Source of the DNA: G965250275 sp965250275
Lineage (GTDB): Bacteria; Pseudomonadota; Alphaproteobacteria; Rhodobacterales; Rhodobacteraceae
Length of the DNA: 64,000 nt
Assembly (NCBI GenBank): GCA_965250275.1
Contig: OZ252297.1
Location: forward strand, 2,852,001 to 2,916,000
Direction of reading: 5' to 3'
Position 1 is the first letter of the stretch. Every line of letters starts with the position of its first letter. A program made the translations under genes and the position numbers. Below the pieces are notes generated by a model. That model had not been told where the DNA came from and searched no databases. It saw only the letters and a list, made by a program, of their open reading frames with translations. Positions 16,532 to 25,428 of this stretch are shown piece by piece.

Positions 16532-16577
16532 ACAAAAAACCGCCGCCGACCCTTTCGGGCGGCGGCGGCTTTGTTTT
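16532..16577. terminator. Bidirectional terminator
   Basis: A strong GC hairpin (CCGCCGCC / GGCGGCGG) flanked by AACAAAAAA on the left and TTTGTTTTG on the right, between the convergent b561-YceI and YceI genes. It works for both strands. Confidence 0.85.
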
Positions 16578-16591
16578 GACTGATAGCAAAC

Positions 16592-17179
16592 TCAGCTCAG
16601 GTCCAGCGCCTCTACTGACAGTATCATCATCACTTCATCCGCAACGAAGGGCGCAAACATGCCAAGCCCGTAGTCACTGCGCAGTATCTTCCCGGTTGCC
16701 GTAAACCCAACGGCCGGTTTGCCGGCATTGGGCGGGAATGGGTACTCGTCCACTTCGGCGTTCAGGACCGTGTCCAAGACGATGGATTTGGTCACGCCAT
16801 TGAGCGTGAAATCGCCGGTGATCAAAGCAGTGTTGTCGCCCGTCACTTCAACGGAGGTGGATGTGAAGCTGGCGGTGGGATGCTCGTCCAGCTTGAAGAA
16901 CTCACCCGATTGCATGATGTGCCCTGTCCGACCCGGGTCTCCGGTGAAAAGGTCCGCGGTCGACACCGATGCTGTCACACTGGAGGCTGACAGGTCGTCC
17001 CGATCGATCACGATCTCGCCCTCAAAGCCGGAAATCATCCACATCGTCGTCGAGAACCCTGCGTGGTCATAGGTGAACATGCCTTGTGAATGGGTCGGAT
17101 CGAGCGTGTAGGTTTGCGGAGCGGCAAACGCCGCTGGTGCCAATACAGCCAGCGCAGCGGCCATCAGGGTGGTCTTCAT
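16592..17179 (-). CDS. Periplasmic YceI-family protein
   Basis: A 195-residue protein with an Ala-rich signal peptide (cleavage expected after AAFAA near residue 20) and one YceI domain: YTLDPTHSQGMFTYDHAGFS, SVSTADLFTGD, FFKLDEHPTASFTSTSVE and DFTLNGVTKSIVLD. YceI proteins bind long isoprenoid or fatty chains. The ATG at 17179 with GGAG seven bases upstream was chosen over a TTG two codons earlier. It is convergent with a gene carrying a second YceI domain, suggesting a related function. Confidence 0.88.
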   Translation of the reverse strand: MKTTLMAAALAVLAPAAFAAPQTYTLDPTHSQGMFTYDHAGFSTTMWMISGFEGEIVIDRDDLSASSVTASVSTADLFTGDPGRTGHIMQSGEFFKLDEHPTASFTSTSVEVTGDNTALITGDFTLNGVTKSIVLDTVLNAEVDEYPFPPNAGKPAVGFTATGKILRSDYGLGMFAPFVADEVMMILSVEALDLS

Positions 17180-17298
17180 CGACAATCTCCATGTGTCTGA
17201 ACGTTACTGATACGTCTGACATGGAGCGGTAACCGCTGTGCGACAACCCGAGACCTGTTCACAGAAGATGTTTGATTATGAACAGATCGCGCGGGAAT

Positions 17299-17817
17299 TC
17301 AGGTGCTGATATTCACAAGTCCCGTCAACTGCATGCGTAATGCCTGCCGTACTTCGGCACTATCGATCGGCATCCGCATCAGGATGCTGCCATCCACATC
17401 CCAGAGTTCGATCTGGTTCTTGGTGATCTTTGCACACCCCAGGCTGTCATAGCTGCGACGCAGCACTGTTTCGGGGCGCCCGTTGGCGGCCTTTTGCAGA
17501 ACGCGCAGCTCTCGCCGGATTGGGTCGAAGCAGGCTTCGGGGCACGCATCGATCCGGTTGCGCAGCAACAGCGCAAGGCCGCAAAGCAGAAAAAACACCG
17601 AAGCTCCCAGTTTCAGCATCTTGACGTCATCGGTAAAGAGCGCGCCGGGAACCACCCACATGGCAGGTGCTGTCAGGATCAGAGCCGTCCCAACGATCCG
17701 CAAAACGGCGCGAGGAACACTCCGATCACCTTCAAATCCAAGCATGACCGGCATTTTGCTGTCGTCCACGTAGCGCGACTTCGCCCGCGCCAGTATTGGA
17801 TCGTTCATTGCATTCAT
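17299..17817 (-). CDS. Conserved membrane protein of unknown function
   Basis: A 172-residue protein with two membrane helices near residues 37-80 (VLRIVGTALILTAPAMWVV and LGASVFFLLCGLALLL) and a soluble C-terminal half with FDPIRRELRVLQKAANG, resembling a small membrane-anchored PH-like fold. I do not recognise a named family. The ATG at 17817 has GAGGAA eight bases upstream. Divergent from the rpsF operon. Confidence 0.65.
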   Translation of the reverse strand: MNAMNDPILARAKSRYVDDSKMPVMLGFEGDRSVPRAVLRIVGTALILTAPAMWVVPGALFTDDVKMLKLGASVFFLLCGLALLLRNRIDACPEACFDPIRRELRVLQKAANGRPETVLRRSYDSLGCAKITKNQIELWDVDGSILMRMPIDSAEVRQALRMQLTGLVNIST

Positions 17818-17975
17818 AGGACCATTTCCTCGCTCGCGGCCTGCCATAGCGTCGTGGCAGACGTGTCCCTTGTCTGAGGGTCATGATGGTTAACAAAACG
17901 TCCAGATTGGGGCATGCGCGAGGCATTTGGCTGACAATCGCCCCAAGGTTGCAGCGGCGATAAGGGTCGGAGCCC

Positions 17976-18003
17976 TTGCCTGTCCCTGCAATAAGTGTAT
18001 ATG
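17976..18003 (+). promoter_or_regulatory. Candidate promoter of rpsF-rpsR-rplI
   Basis: -35 TTGCCT (17976-17981), 16-base spacer, -10 TATATG (17998-18003). It would leave a leader of about 100 nt before rpsF, enough for the S6:S18-binding leader known in many bacteria; I could not confirm that motif by eye. Confidence 0.4.
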
Positions 18004-18109
18004 GGGCGCTTCTTCCGCAAACGTTTGAACCGCGCAGTCTCTCGTGGTGGGGCCGCGGAAGAAAATGGCCCTGCCTTTGAAATGCGCCTTGATAGAAACA
18101 GGAGGGTTC

Positions 18110-18472
18110 ATGCCCCTTTACGAGCATGTTTTTATTGCGCGTCAGGACTTGTCCAACACGCAAGCTGAAGGCCTTATCGAGCATTTCGGATCCGTTCTTT
18201 CGGACAATGGCGGCCAACTCGTCGAGCACGAGTACTGGGGCGTCAAGACGATGGCCTATAAGATCAACAAGAACCGCAAGGGGCACTATGCCTATCTGCG
18301 GACCGATGCACCGGCCCCTGCCGTGCAAGAGATGGAACGCCTGATGCGCCTGCACGATGACGTGATGCGCGTGCTGACCATCAAGGTGGACGAGCACGCC
18401 GAAGGGCCCTCGATCCAGATGCAGAAACGTGACGAGCGCGACCGTGGCGAACGCCGCGAGCGGCGCGCTTGA
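18110..18472 (+). CDS. rpsF: Ribosomal protein S6
   Basis: A 120-residue protein starting MPLYEHVFIARQDLSNTQAE, with WGVKTMAYKINKNRKGHYAY and a charged C-terminal tail (DERDRGERRERRA). S6 binds S18 on the 30S platform. The ATG at 18110 has GGAGGG just upstream; the longer ORF from 18044 is not supported. First gene of the S6-S18-L9 operon. Confidence 0.97.
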   Translation: MPLYEHVFIARQDLSNTQAEGLIEHFGSVLSDNGGQLVEHEYWGVKTMAYKINKNRKGHYAYLRTDAPAPAVQEMERLMRLHDDVMRVLTIKVDEHAEGPSIQMQKRDERDRGERRERRA

Positions 18473-18498
18473 TCGGTAAGAAGAAAGGACGCTAACTC

Positions 18499-18726
18499 AT
18501 GGCCAACAAACCTTTTTTCCGCCGCCGCAAGGTCTGCCCGTTCTCCGGGGATAACGCCCCCAAGATCGACTACAAAGACACCCGGCTGCTGCAACGCTAC
18601 ATCAGCGAGCGCGGCAAGATCGTGCCTTCGCGCATCACCGCCGTTTCGGCCAAGAAGCAGCGCGAACTGGCCCGTGCGATCAAACGCGCCCGGTTCCTGG
18701 CACTTCTGCCCTACGCCGTGAAGTAA
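18499..18726 (+). CDS. rpsR: Ribosomal protein S18
   Basis: A 75-residue basic protein: KPFFRRRKVCPFSGDN, IDYKDTRLLQRYISERGKI and RAIKRARFLALLPYAVK are the conserved S18 blocks. It is 26 bases after rpsF, with GAAAGGA before its ATG. Partner of S6 in the small subunit. Confidence 0.97.
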   Translation: MANKPFFRRRKVCPFSGDNAPKIDYKDTRLLQRYISERGKIVPSRITAVSAKKQRELARAIKRARFLALLPYAVK

Positions 18727-18738
18727 GGAGTATCTGAT

Positions 18739-19389
18739 ATGCAAGTGATCCTTCTCGAACGCGTGGCCAAGCTTGGCCAGATGGGAGACGTCGTCGACGT
18801 GCGCCCTGGCTATGCGCGCAACTTCCTGCTCCCGCAGGGCAAGGCTCTGTCGGCGTCAGACGCCAACATCGCCAACTTCGAAGCCCAGAAAGCGCAACTC
18901 GAAGCACGCAACCTTGAAACCCGCAAAGAAGCGGAAGCACTGGCCGAGAAACTTGATGGACAGCAGTTCATCGTGATTCGGTCCGCGTCCGACTCCGGCG
19001 CGCTTTACGGTTCGGTCACCACGCGTGACGCTGCCGAAGTCGCGACCGCCGAAGGGTTTTCGCTGGACCGCAAACAGGTCGTTCTCGGCAACCCCATCAA
19101 GGAACTGGGCCTGCACGCCGTTGCCGTCGTTCTGCACCCCGAAGTGCAAGCATCGATCGAACTGAACGTGGCACGCTCCCCCGAGGAAGCCGAACTTCAG
19201 GCGTCGGGCAAGTCGATTCAGGAACTGGCCGCGGAAGAAGAAGCTGCTGCTGAATTCGAAATCGCCGAACTCTTCGACGACATCGGCAGTGCAGCATCCG
19301 ACGATGAGGAACTGGCCGAGGCCGCTGGCGTTGAAACCGCCGCGCCCGCAGACGCCGAGGAAGAAGACAGCGAAACCCCGCCTGTCTGA
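18739..19389 (+). CDS. rplI: Ribosomal protein L9 with long acidic tail
   Basis: A 216-residue protein. The N-terminal domain MQVILLERVAKLGQMGDVVD and VRPGYARNFLLPQGKALSAS is diagnostic, followed by the connecting helix and the C-terminal RNA-binding domain ending near residue 150. The remaining roughly 65 residues are a Glu/Ala/Asp-rich tail (AAEEEAAAEFEIAELFDD) absent in E. coli L9 (149 residues). Twelve bases after rpsR; ends before a strong terminator. Confidence 0.95.
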   Translation: MQVILLERVAKLGQMGDVVDVRPGYARNFLLPQGKALSASDANIANFEAQKAQLEARNLETRKEAEALAEKLDGQQFIVIRSASDSGALYGSVTTRDAAEVATAEGFSLDRKQVVLGNPIKELGLHAVAVVLHPEVQASIELNVARSPEEAELQASGKSIQELAAEEEAAAEFEIAELFDDIGSAASDDEELAEAAGVETAAPADAEEEDSETPPV

Positions 19390-19413
19390 TCGTCCGTCAA
19401 ATAAAATGTACAA

Positions 19414-19450
19414 AGCGCCCGCAGGTTCGACCCGCGGGCGCTTTTGTTTT
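19414..19450 (+). terminator. Intrinsic terminator of the ribosomal operon
   Basis: Stem GCGCCCGC/GCGGGCGC (19414-19441) followed by TTTTGTTTT, 25 bases after the rplI stop. Confidence 0.85.
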
Positions 19451-19471
19451 GGCTCACCGAAGAAACTGTCC

Positions 19472-19894
19472 CTACCCGGCGCCCGCGAAGTCCGCGCCTG
19501 GCTCAAGCGGCGCCATCCGGATCAGGCGCGAGTCGATCAGCGCCGCCTGTCGATGTGGAACCGCGGCACGATACTCCGGATCCTGAACCATCGCCGCAAA
19601 GGCGGCCGCGTTCGGATACTCTACGATAAAGCAGAGATCCCATTGCTTGTCGTCGGGGCCGATCATCATCATTTCCATTGTCCCCCGCCAAATCACCCGA
19701 CCACCGACACGCGCTAGCACCGGCGCACTTTCCCGACCATACGCGGCGTAGGCCTCGGCACCGGAGGCTTTGCGTCCGTCCTCATAAGCCGCCATCTCGC
19801 GGTACCGCACCAGATTGAGCATGTGAATCGGGCCGGGCCGGTCGTTTTCGACAAACGCGTCAAACCGTTCCCTGTCAAAGGTGAGATGATGCAT
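19472..19894 (-). CDS. DUF1330 family protein
   Basis: A 140-residue dimeric alpha+beta barrel type protein: GPIHMLNLVRYREMAAYEDG, GAEAYAAYG, and FIVEYPNAAAFAAMVQDPEY with HRQAALIDSRLIR are typical for DUF1330. The biochemical role of the family is not settled. The ATG at 19894 has AGGAGG six bases upstream. Single gene, convergent with the ribosomal operon. Confidence 0.85.
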   Translation of the reverse strand: MHHLTFDRERFDAFVENDRPGPIHMLNLVRYREMAAYEDGRKASGAEAYAAYGRESAPVLARVGGRVIWRGTMEMMMIGPDDKQWDLCFIVEYPNAAAFAAMVQDPEYRAAVPHRQAALIDSRLIRMAPLEPGADFAGAG

Positions 19895-20046
19895 GCAAGC
19901 CTCCTGTTGAGCGGCAGAATGGGTCAGTGCCCGGACGAAGGCAAGCCATCGGCAACCCGCCGCGCATGGCGTACATTCGCCTTTCGATACATCCCAGATT
20001 TGGTAGGCTCAGTCTGAACGCACACAACCGACAGACAGGGACCCGG

Positions 20047-20529
20047 ATGACCATGCTGACCCGCCGCCGCGCCGTATTCATGTTTTGCGCCCTGCCCGTT
20101 TTGTCTGCGTGTGGGGGCGGCGACCGAGTCGCGCGCGACAGCATCGATACCTTTGATCCGCCGCTCTTTCCAAATGAAACGCCTGAGCTGCGCGCCCTGA
20201 TCAACCAGTACGCCGACTACTACGAAGTGCCGCGCGCCCTGGTCCATCGCGTGGTTGTGCGCGAGAGCACCCACCGCCCTTGGGCACGCAACGGGCCATA
20301 TATGGGCCTGATGCAGATACACCCCAACACAGCGCGCGGTATGGGCTACAACGGACCTGCCGAAGGGCTCCTCGATGCAGAGACCAACCTGACTTATGCG
20401 GTGAAGTACCTGCGCGGCGCCTGGATGGTGTCGGACGGCAGCTATGATGCCGCTGTGGGATGGTATGCGCGCGGTTACTACTACGAAGCCAAGCGCCGGG
20501 GGTTGCTGGAAGAAACCGGGCTGATCTAG
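20047..20529 (+). CDS. Lytic transglycosylase-like lipoprotein
   Basis: A 160-residue protein with a lipoprotein signal: LPVLSACGGG, lipid-modified Cys near residue 22. The SLT domain follows: YYEVPRALVHRVVVRESTHR with the catalytic Glu in VRES, GLMQIHPNTARGMGY, AETNLTYAVKYLRGA and YDAAVGWYARGYYY. It cleaves peptidoglycan from the outer-membrane side. The start at 20047 (MTMLTRRRA) was chosen; 40 upstream residues of the ORF are not signal-like. Confidence 0.9.
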   Translation: MTMLTRRRAVFMFCALPVLSACGGGDRVARDSIDTFDPPLFPNETPELRALINQYADYYEVPRALVHRVVVRESTHRPWARNGPYMGLMQIHPNTARGMGYNGPAEGLLDAETNLTYAVKYLRGAWMVSDGSYDAAVGWYARGYYYEAKRRGLLEETGLI

Positions 20530-20598
20530 AACCCGCTGCTCAGACGCCCGGCGCCCGAACCTCTTGGAAATCAACAGCTCCCTTCATAGGATGCGGCG

Positions 20599-22260
20599 AT
20601 GTCTTGGCTCCGATCATTCATCGCTGGATTTTCCATTCCGTGCCTGTTGCTCGGGCTTTCGTTCTTCGCTGCCTCGCTCACGCCCTCGCTGATCCCACGA
20701 GGGCCTTTGGTTCAGGGTGTACTGGGTGGCGTTGTCATCGCGCTTGGGTACCTGCTCGGAAAGATCCTCGGCCTCATCTGGCAAGCGGCAGATCTGCCAC
20801 GGCTGACAGGCAAACTCGCGACCGGCGCAACGCTGATCTTTGCCGCGCTTGTACTGCTGCTGTCGATCTGGACCGTCACATCAAGCCTTGAGTGGCAAAA
20901 CGAATTGCGGGCCAAAATGGGGCTCGATCCGGCCGAGGCACAGCATCTCGTGACCATCGTGGCCACGGCGGCTCTCACTTTTGCCATTGCTTTCGCCATT
21001 GGGGCCTTGATCGCAGCGCTCTTTCGATGGATTCGGGCCCGGTTCTACCGGATTATGCCGTCACGGCGCGCCAATGTTTTGGGTGTCATCACCGTGGTAC
21101 TCATCCTGTTTGTCGTGACCCGTGACGGCATCCTCGACCGCGCAGTCACCGCGCTTGATGAAAGCTACGAAGCCGCACAAGAGCTGTTTGACGTGGCGCC
21201 GCCCCGACCAACAAATCCGAACCAGACGGGTTCAGCAGAGTCGTTGATTGACTGGGCCGCGATCGGACAACCCGGTCGGGATTTCATCATGACTGGCCCG
21301 GATGCCGAGGCGATATCGGCGTTCTCCGGCAAACCTGCTCTGGACCCGATCCGGGTCTATGTCGGACGCGCAAACGGAGAAACGCCAGACGAACGCGCAG
21401 AGCTCGCGCTTGCGGAACTCAAACGACTGAACGCGTTCGATCGCGAAGTGCTGATCGTGGCCAGCCCCACCGGCACTGGCTGGATGGATCCCGGTGCCCA
21501 CGACCCCGTCGAATACATGCACAACGGGGATATCGCGACGGTCGGGGCACAGTACTCCTATCTGCAATCACCGCTTGCGCTCATTCTGGAAACGCGCACC
21601 GGACTGGATCAGGCAGCCGCGCTGCTGAAAGTCGTGCACAATCACTGGCGGACCCTGCCAGCGGACAGCCGCCCGCGGCTTTACGTGCATGGCCTCAGCC
21701 TAGGCGCGTGGTCGTCCATGTATGCCACCAACCTCTTCCGGCTTGTGGGGGATCCGATCGACGGTGCATTCTGGGCTGGTCCCCCTTTCCCGTCAGATTT
21801 CTGGCACACGGTGCAGAACGCGCGCCGGGATGGCAGCCCGTGGGTTTTGCCCACGATCGGGGATGGCTCCATCGTGCGCTATGCGTCTCATCTGACCGAC
21901 GCCTCCCAGGCCGAGACCGACTGGGGCGCCATGAGGATTGTGTTTCTGCAGTATTCAAGCGACCCGATTGTATTCTACGATCCGTTTTCGATCTGGCGTG
22001 CGCCGCCATGGATGAATGACCCGCCCGCCGCAGATGTCTCCCAGCATCTGACCTTCATCCCAGTTGTCACACAGTTTCAACTTGCGCTCGACATGGCCTT
22101 GTCCTTCGGGGCGCCGCCTGGACATGGCCATGCCTACTATGCGCAGGATTACATCCCGCCATGGGTTCAGGTCACGGCACCAAAAGACTGGACCGCTGAA
22201 GACACCGAGCGCCTGCAAGAGCATTGCAACGTTGGATTTCAGTATGGCTGTGCCAACTGA
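20599..22260 (+). CDS. Membrane-anchored alpha/beta-hydrolase family protein (COG4425-like)
   Basis: A 553-residue protein. Residues 5-170 hold four to five hydrophobic helices, including LLLGLSFFAASLTPSLIPRG. The large second half carries an esterase-like domain with LYVHGLSLGAWSSMY as nucleophile elbow (GLSLG), YSSDPIVFY and a C-terminal GHGHAYYAQDYI. The architecture matches the uncharacterised integral-membrane alpha/beta hydrolases of COG4425. Substrate unknown. 70 bases after the transglycosylase gene on the same strand. Confidence 0.8.
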   Translation: MSWLRSFIAGFSIPCLLLGLSFFAASLTPSLIPRGPLVQGVLGGVVIALGYLLGKILGLIWQAADLPRLTGKLATGATLIFAALVLLLSIWTVTSSLEWQNELRAKMGLDPAEAQHLVTIVATAALTFAIAFAIGALIAALFRWIRARFYRIMPSRRANVLGVITVVLILFVVTRDGILDRAVTALDESYEAAQELFDVAPPRPTNPNQTGSAESLIDWAAIGQPGRDFIMTGPDAEAISAFSGKPALDPIRVYVGRANGETPDERAELALAELKRLNAFDREVLIVASPTGTGWMDPGAHDPVEYMHNGDIATVGAQYSYLQSPLALILETRTGLDQAAALLKVVHNHWRTLPADSRPRLYVHGLSLGAWSSMYATNLFRLVGDPIDGAFWAGPPFPSDFWHTVQNARRDGSPWVLPTIGDGSIVRYASHLTDASQAETDWGAMRIVFLQYSSDPIVFYDPFSIWRAPPWMNDPPAADVSQHLTFIPVVTQFQLALDMALSFGAPPGHGHAYYAQDYIPPWVQVTAPKDWTAEDTERLQEHCNVGFQYGCAN

Positions 22261-22264
22261 GACG

Positions 22265-23089
22265 TCAGGACAAGGGCACGCCCTCGACAGTGATCCGATG
22301 CATCAGGCGGCGGAAGCCGTGATAGTCGTTGATCGCTTTGTGCCACGTTGCGCGGTTGTCCCACATGGTGATGTCACCCGCCTCCCACCGCACCCGACAC
22401 TGAAACTCAGGCTGTCGACAATGATCGTAGAGCATCGACAGTATCGCTGCTGATTCCTCGGCGGTCAGTCCTTCGATATGCGTGGTGAAAACGGGGTTCA
22501 CGAAGAGCCCACGCCGACCGCTCAGCGGATGCGTGATCACCACCGGATGACGGGCGTCCTGCGTGGCTGCAGCTGCATTGCCCAGCCGCCCGCTCTTGGC
22601 CGCTTCGCTGTCCAACGTCGACGCGCCAAAGACGTGCCGCGAAGAATGCACCGCCGTCAATCCATCGAGAAACCTGCGCATCACGGGCGAAAGGGCTTCA
22701 TACGCCGCGCCCATCGACACAAACAGGGTGTCTCCCCCGTAAGGCGGCATCTCGATGGCATGCAAAATCGAACCCATGGCCGGAACCTGATCGTAGGAAT
22801 GGTCGGTATGCCATCCCTCGCCCACCGCTTCTTTTTGGTCTTTCTCTTTCAGCACGGTTGCAATTTCGGGGTGCCCTTCGACCGGTTTGAAAAACCGGTT
22901 GATGTTGATCGCGCCGAAGCGCCGCGCAAAAGTCAGATGATCGTCCGGCTCAACTTCCGCCTGCCCCCGCAGAACAATCACGGAGTGTTTCGAGAAGGCG
23001 TTCTGAATGGCTTCGAAATCCTCACTGCGCCGGATGTCCGCGCCTTTGATTTCTGCACCCAGTCCTCCCGTGAGTGGCGTGATCTGCAT
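22265..23089 (-). CDS. TauD/TfdA-family alpha-ketoglutarate dioxygenase
   Basis: A 274-residue Fe(II)/2-oxoglutarate oxygenase. The facial triad is H94 and D96 (GWHTDHSYD) plus a distal His in NRATWHKAIND, with the 2-oxoglutarate-binding Arg in RRLMHRITVEG. MQITPLTGGLGAEIKGADIR is the usual N-terminus. Likely releases sulfite from a sulfonate or oxidises a similar small acid; substrate not determinable. Divergent from a LysR gene that is its probable regulator. Confidence 0.88.
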   Translation of the reverse strand: MQITPLTGGLGAEIKGADIRRSEDFEAIQNAFSKHSVIVLRGQAEVEPDDHLTFARRFGAININRFFKPVEGHPEIATVLKEKDQKEAVGEGWHTDHSYDQVPAMGSILHAIEMPPYGGDTLFVSMGAAYEALSPVMRRFLDGLTAVHSSRHVFGASTLDSEAAKSGRLGNAAAATQDARHPVVITHPLSGRRGLFVNPVFTTHIEGLTAEESAAILSMLYDHCRQPEFQCRVRWEAGDITMWDNRATWHKAINDYHGFRRLMHRITVEGVPLS

Positions 23090-23181
23090 CCGTATTCTCC
23101 AAGTTGCCGTTGCAGAGAGCATATCAAACCACCAATAGTCGGAAAAACTGAATTACTTTTCCTTAAAGGTAACTTTTAGTG

Positions 23182-24078
23182 ATGGTACGCTACACCCTCC
23201 GACAACTCGAATATCTCACCGAGACCGCGCGGCAAGGCGGCATTGCGCCGGCCTCCAGACATCTCAACGTTTCTGCGGCAGCCGTGTCTTCGGCGCTCGA
23301 CAAACTGGAGACATCGATTGGGTTTGCCTTGTTCGACCGCTTCCCTGCCCAAGGCATGCGTCTCACACGCGCCGGTGCAGATTTTGCGGCACAGGCCGCA
23401 GATCTGCTGTCGCAAGCCGAGCTCCTCGACCGGCACGCGGCCGATCTCGCAGGTGAACGCAGCGGCACGATCCATATCGGTACGCACTATGCGCTGGCGC
23501 ACCGGATCGTTCTGCCCGCCATCCTGTCATTCCGAGAGCGCCATCCCGGCATACGGATCGAAGTCGTAGAAGACGACTACCCAAATCTGTTGAGCGCCCT
23601 GGACTGCGGCGAGATAGACGCGCTTGTGGTCTTCGATCAGGGCTTCGATCCACGCCGTCACATCGTTGAAGTGCTGAAGCCCCTTCCACCATTGGTATTG
23701 CTGGCCGAGGCACATCCTTTGGCGGTAAAGCCCAGCCTTCGCCTCAATGATCTGCAGGGGATTCCTTACATCTCGGTGTCGCGTTCCGGGCCCGGTCCGA
23801 GCTACCTGGACCTGCTGCAAGCAGCAGGAGTCGAGCCCGAGGTGCCGTTGAGGTCTCAATCCCGCGAACTGGTTCAGGCTTATGTGGGCAAAGGCTTGGG
23901 TTTTACGCTTGTCGGGTTTGCTCCGCCGCATTCTAAGACCATCGAAGGAGACGGCGTTTTGGTCCGTCCCATCGCCGAGGACATCGGCCAGTTCGACGCG
24001 GTGATCGCGCGATCACGCCACGTCAAAGGCGGCACCCTCATTGAGACCTTCCTGAATCTGTGTCGGAAACAGATTTGA
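23182..24078 (+). CDS. LysR-family transcriptional regulator
   Basis: A 298-residue protein. Residues 1-60 are the LysR winged helix (YTLRQLEYLTETARQGGIAP, HLNVSAAAVSSALDKLE), then the periplasmic-binding-like sensor domain (GTIHIGTHYALAHRIVLPAI, GLGFTLVGFAPPH). A GTG lies directly before the ATG at 23182. It is divergent from the TauD-type dioxygenase gene with a 92-bp shared control region, the classical LysR arrangement. Confidence 0.9.
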   Translation: MVRYTLRQLEYLTETARQGGIAPASRHLNVSAAAVSSALDKLETSIGFALFDRFPAQGMRLTRAGADFAAQAADLLSQAELLDRHAADLAGERSGTIHIGTHYALAHRIVLPAILSFRERHPGIRIEVVEDDYPNLLSALDCGEIDALVVFDQGFDPRRHIVEVLKPLPPLVLLAEAHPLAVKPSLRLNDLQGIPYISVSRSGPGPSYLDLLQAAGVEPEVPLRSQSRELVQAYVGKGLGFTLVGFAPPHSKTIEGDGVLVRPIAEDIGQFDAVIARSRHVKGGTLIETFLNLCRKQI

Positions 24079-24120
24079 GCGATGCACCACTAACGGAACC
24101 AGCACGCAAGAGAAGCCGGT

Positions 24121-25305
24121 TCAGCCGTCCAGAAAACTGCGGAGCGCCAGCAGGAACTCGTCCCATGTCGGATGCCCCGGAAGCACGAGGTGGTTGCCGC
24201 TCTCCAACACCAGTAGCTCGGCATCCGGGATCCCGGCGGCAAGTTTTTGCGCCTGGTGCAGGGGATGCACCGCATCGTTTCGGCCCTGAACGATCAACGT
24301 CGGACAGCGCACCTGCCCCAGAATGGGCAGCGTTGATGCGGCATTGGCCTTGTCGCGCAAACTGAGCATGTATTCCCGCGACGCGCTCTGCTGCATGAGG
24401 CCCACCATCTGCGGAATGGCATCTGCTGGTCCGTCCGGGAAATAGGCCGTCAAAAACGCCGTCGCCAACCCTCCTTCGAGATGATCCCAACCCGCTTCGA
24501 TCATGGTTTTCAGGGCCTCGGGACGACCTTTCTGGGCACGCAGCACGCGGCCTTCGGCATATCCTCCGACGATCACCATACGGCACACCTTTTCGGGATG
24601 CATCGCGGCAAGCGTCACCGCCTCCATGCAGGCACCGGATTCGCACAATAGATCAAACCGATCCACGCCCGCCGCCTCGGCCACAGACAACATGTCCTCG
24701 ACGTTTTGCTCAACCGACTGTGCACTGTCCAAGGCCTCTGACAACCCGGTGCCGGCCCAGTCCATCTGCAGCAAGGTCCGGCCTTCACGATAGGCTTTGT
24801 AACCGTCGCGCAGGATTGGGATATGCCACGCCTTTTCGGTGCTGACCGGCGGACCTTCGATCTGGAACAACGGGGGACCGGACCCGGACACCAGATAAGC
24901 CAGCGAGCGCCCACGCGCGGACAGCGCGTATCTCACCTTGGGCACGCCGTGATCGTCCGGTTTGGGCGTTGCAGTGTCGGATGTGGTTTCGACCTCTGCC
25001 GTCAGTTCCAATCCCCGCCCGTGATGCGTGCGAATGATCTGTTGACGCTTGCCATCATCTCCGACGGCGCGGCGAGCTGCAGCGATCCGGGCGCTGATCG
25101 CGCTCTCCGAAACAATGCGCCCGTTCCAGACCGCATCCACCATTTCTTCACGGTTAACCAGCCTGCCGCGATTATCCAACAGCAATTGCAGCAGATCGAA
25201 CACCTGCGGCTCGATCGCCACCTCTTCCCCGCCGCGCGTCAGGCGCCGGCTGGCGGTCTCGAGTGCGCAATCGGCAAATCTGTAAATCACGGGTTCAAAC
25301 TTCAT
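24121..25305 (-). CDS. Winged-helix DNA-binding domain fused to alpha/beta hydrolase
   Basis: A 394-residue fusion. Residues 5-105 are an OmpR/CadC-type winged helix (FADCALETASRRLTRGGEEV, VFDLLQLLLDNRGRLVNREE, IIRTHHGRGLEL). After a linker, residues 125-393 form an alpha/beta hydrolase with nucleophile Ser in LLCESGACME, Asp in VQGRNDAVHP and His in LESGNHLVLPGHP, so the triad seems complete. No membrane helix is seen, so sensing would be cytosolic. It may be a regulator that binds or cleaves its own ligand. Confidence 0.85.
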   Translation of the reverse strand: MKFEPVIYRFADCALETASRRLTRGGEEVAIEPQVFDLLQLLLDNRGRLVNREEMVDAVWNGRIVSESAISARIAAARRAVGDDGKRQQIIRTHHGRGLELTAEVETTSDTATPKPDDHGVPKVRYALSARGRSLAYLVSGSGPPLFQIEGPPVSTEKAWHIPILRDGYKAYREGRTLLQMDWAGTGLSEALDSAQSVEQNVEDMLSVAEAAGVDRFDLLCESGACMEAVTLAAMHPEKVCRMVIVGGYAEGRVLRAQKGRPEALKTMIEAGWDHLEGGLATAFLTAYFPDGPADAIPQMVGLMQQSASREYMLSLRDKANAASTLPILGQVRCPTLIVQGRNDAVHPLHQAQKLAAGIPDAELLVLESGNHLVLPGHPTWDEFLLALRSFLDG

Positions 25306-25428
25306 TTCTATTTGCCAGACAAAATCCTAGCCAAATCCGAAGGAAATCACAGGGGTTTCTAAAGGTCTTCTTCAAGCATCAGGCGCTAAGCCACGCCATC
25401 TTCGGCATATCAGTATGGAGGCCCAGAC

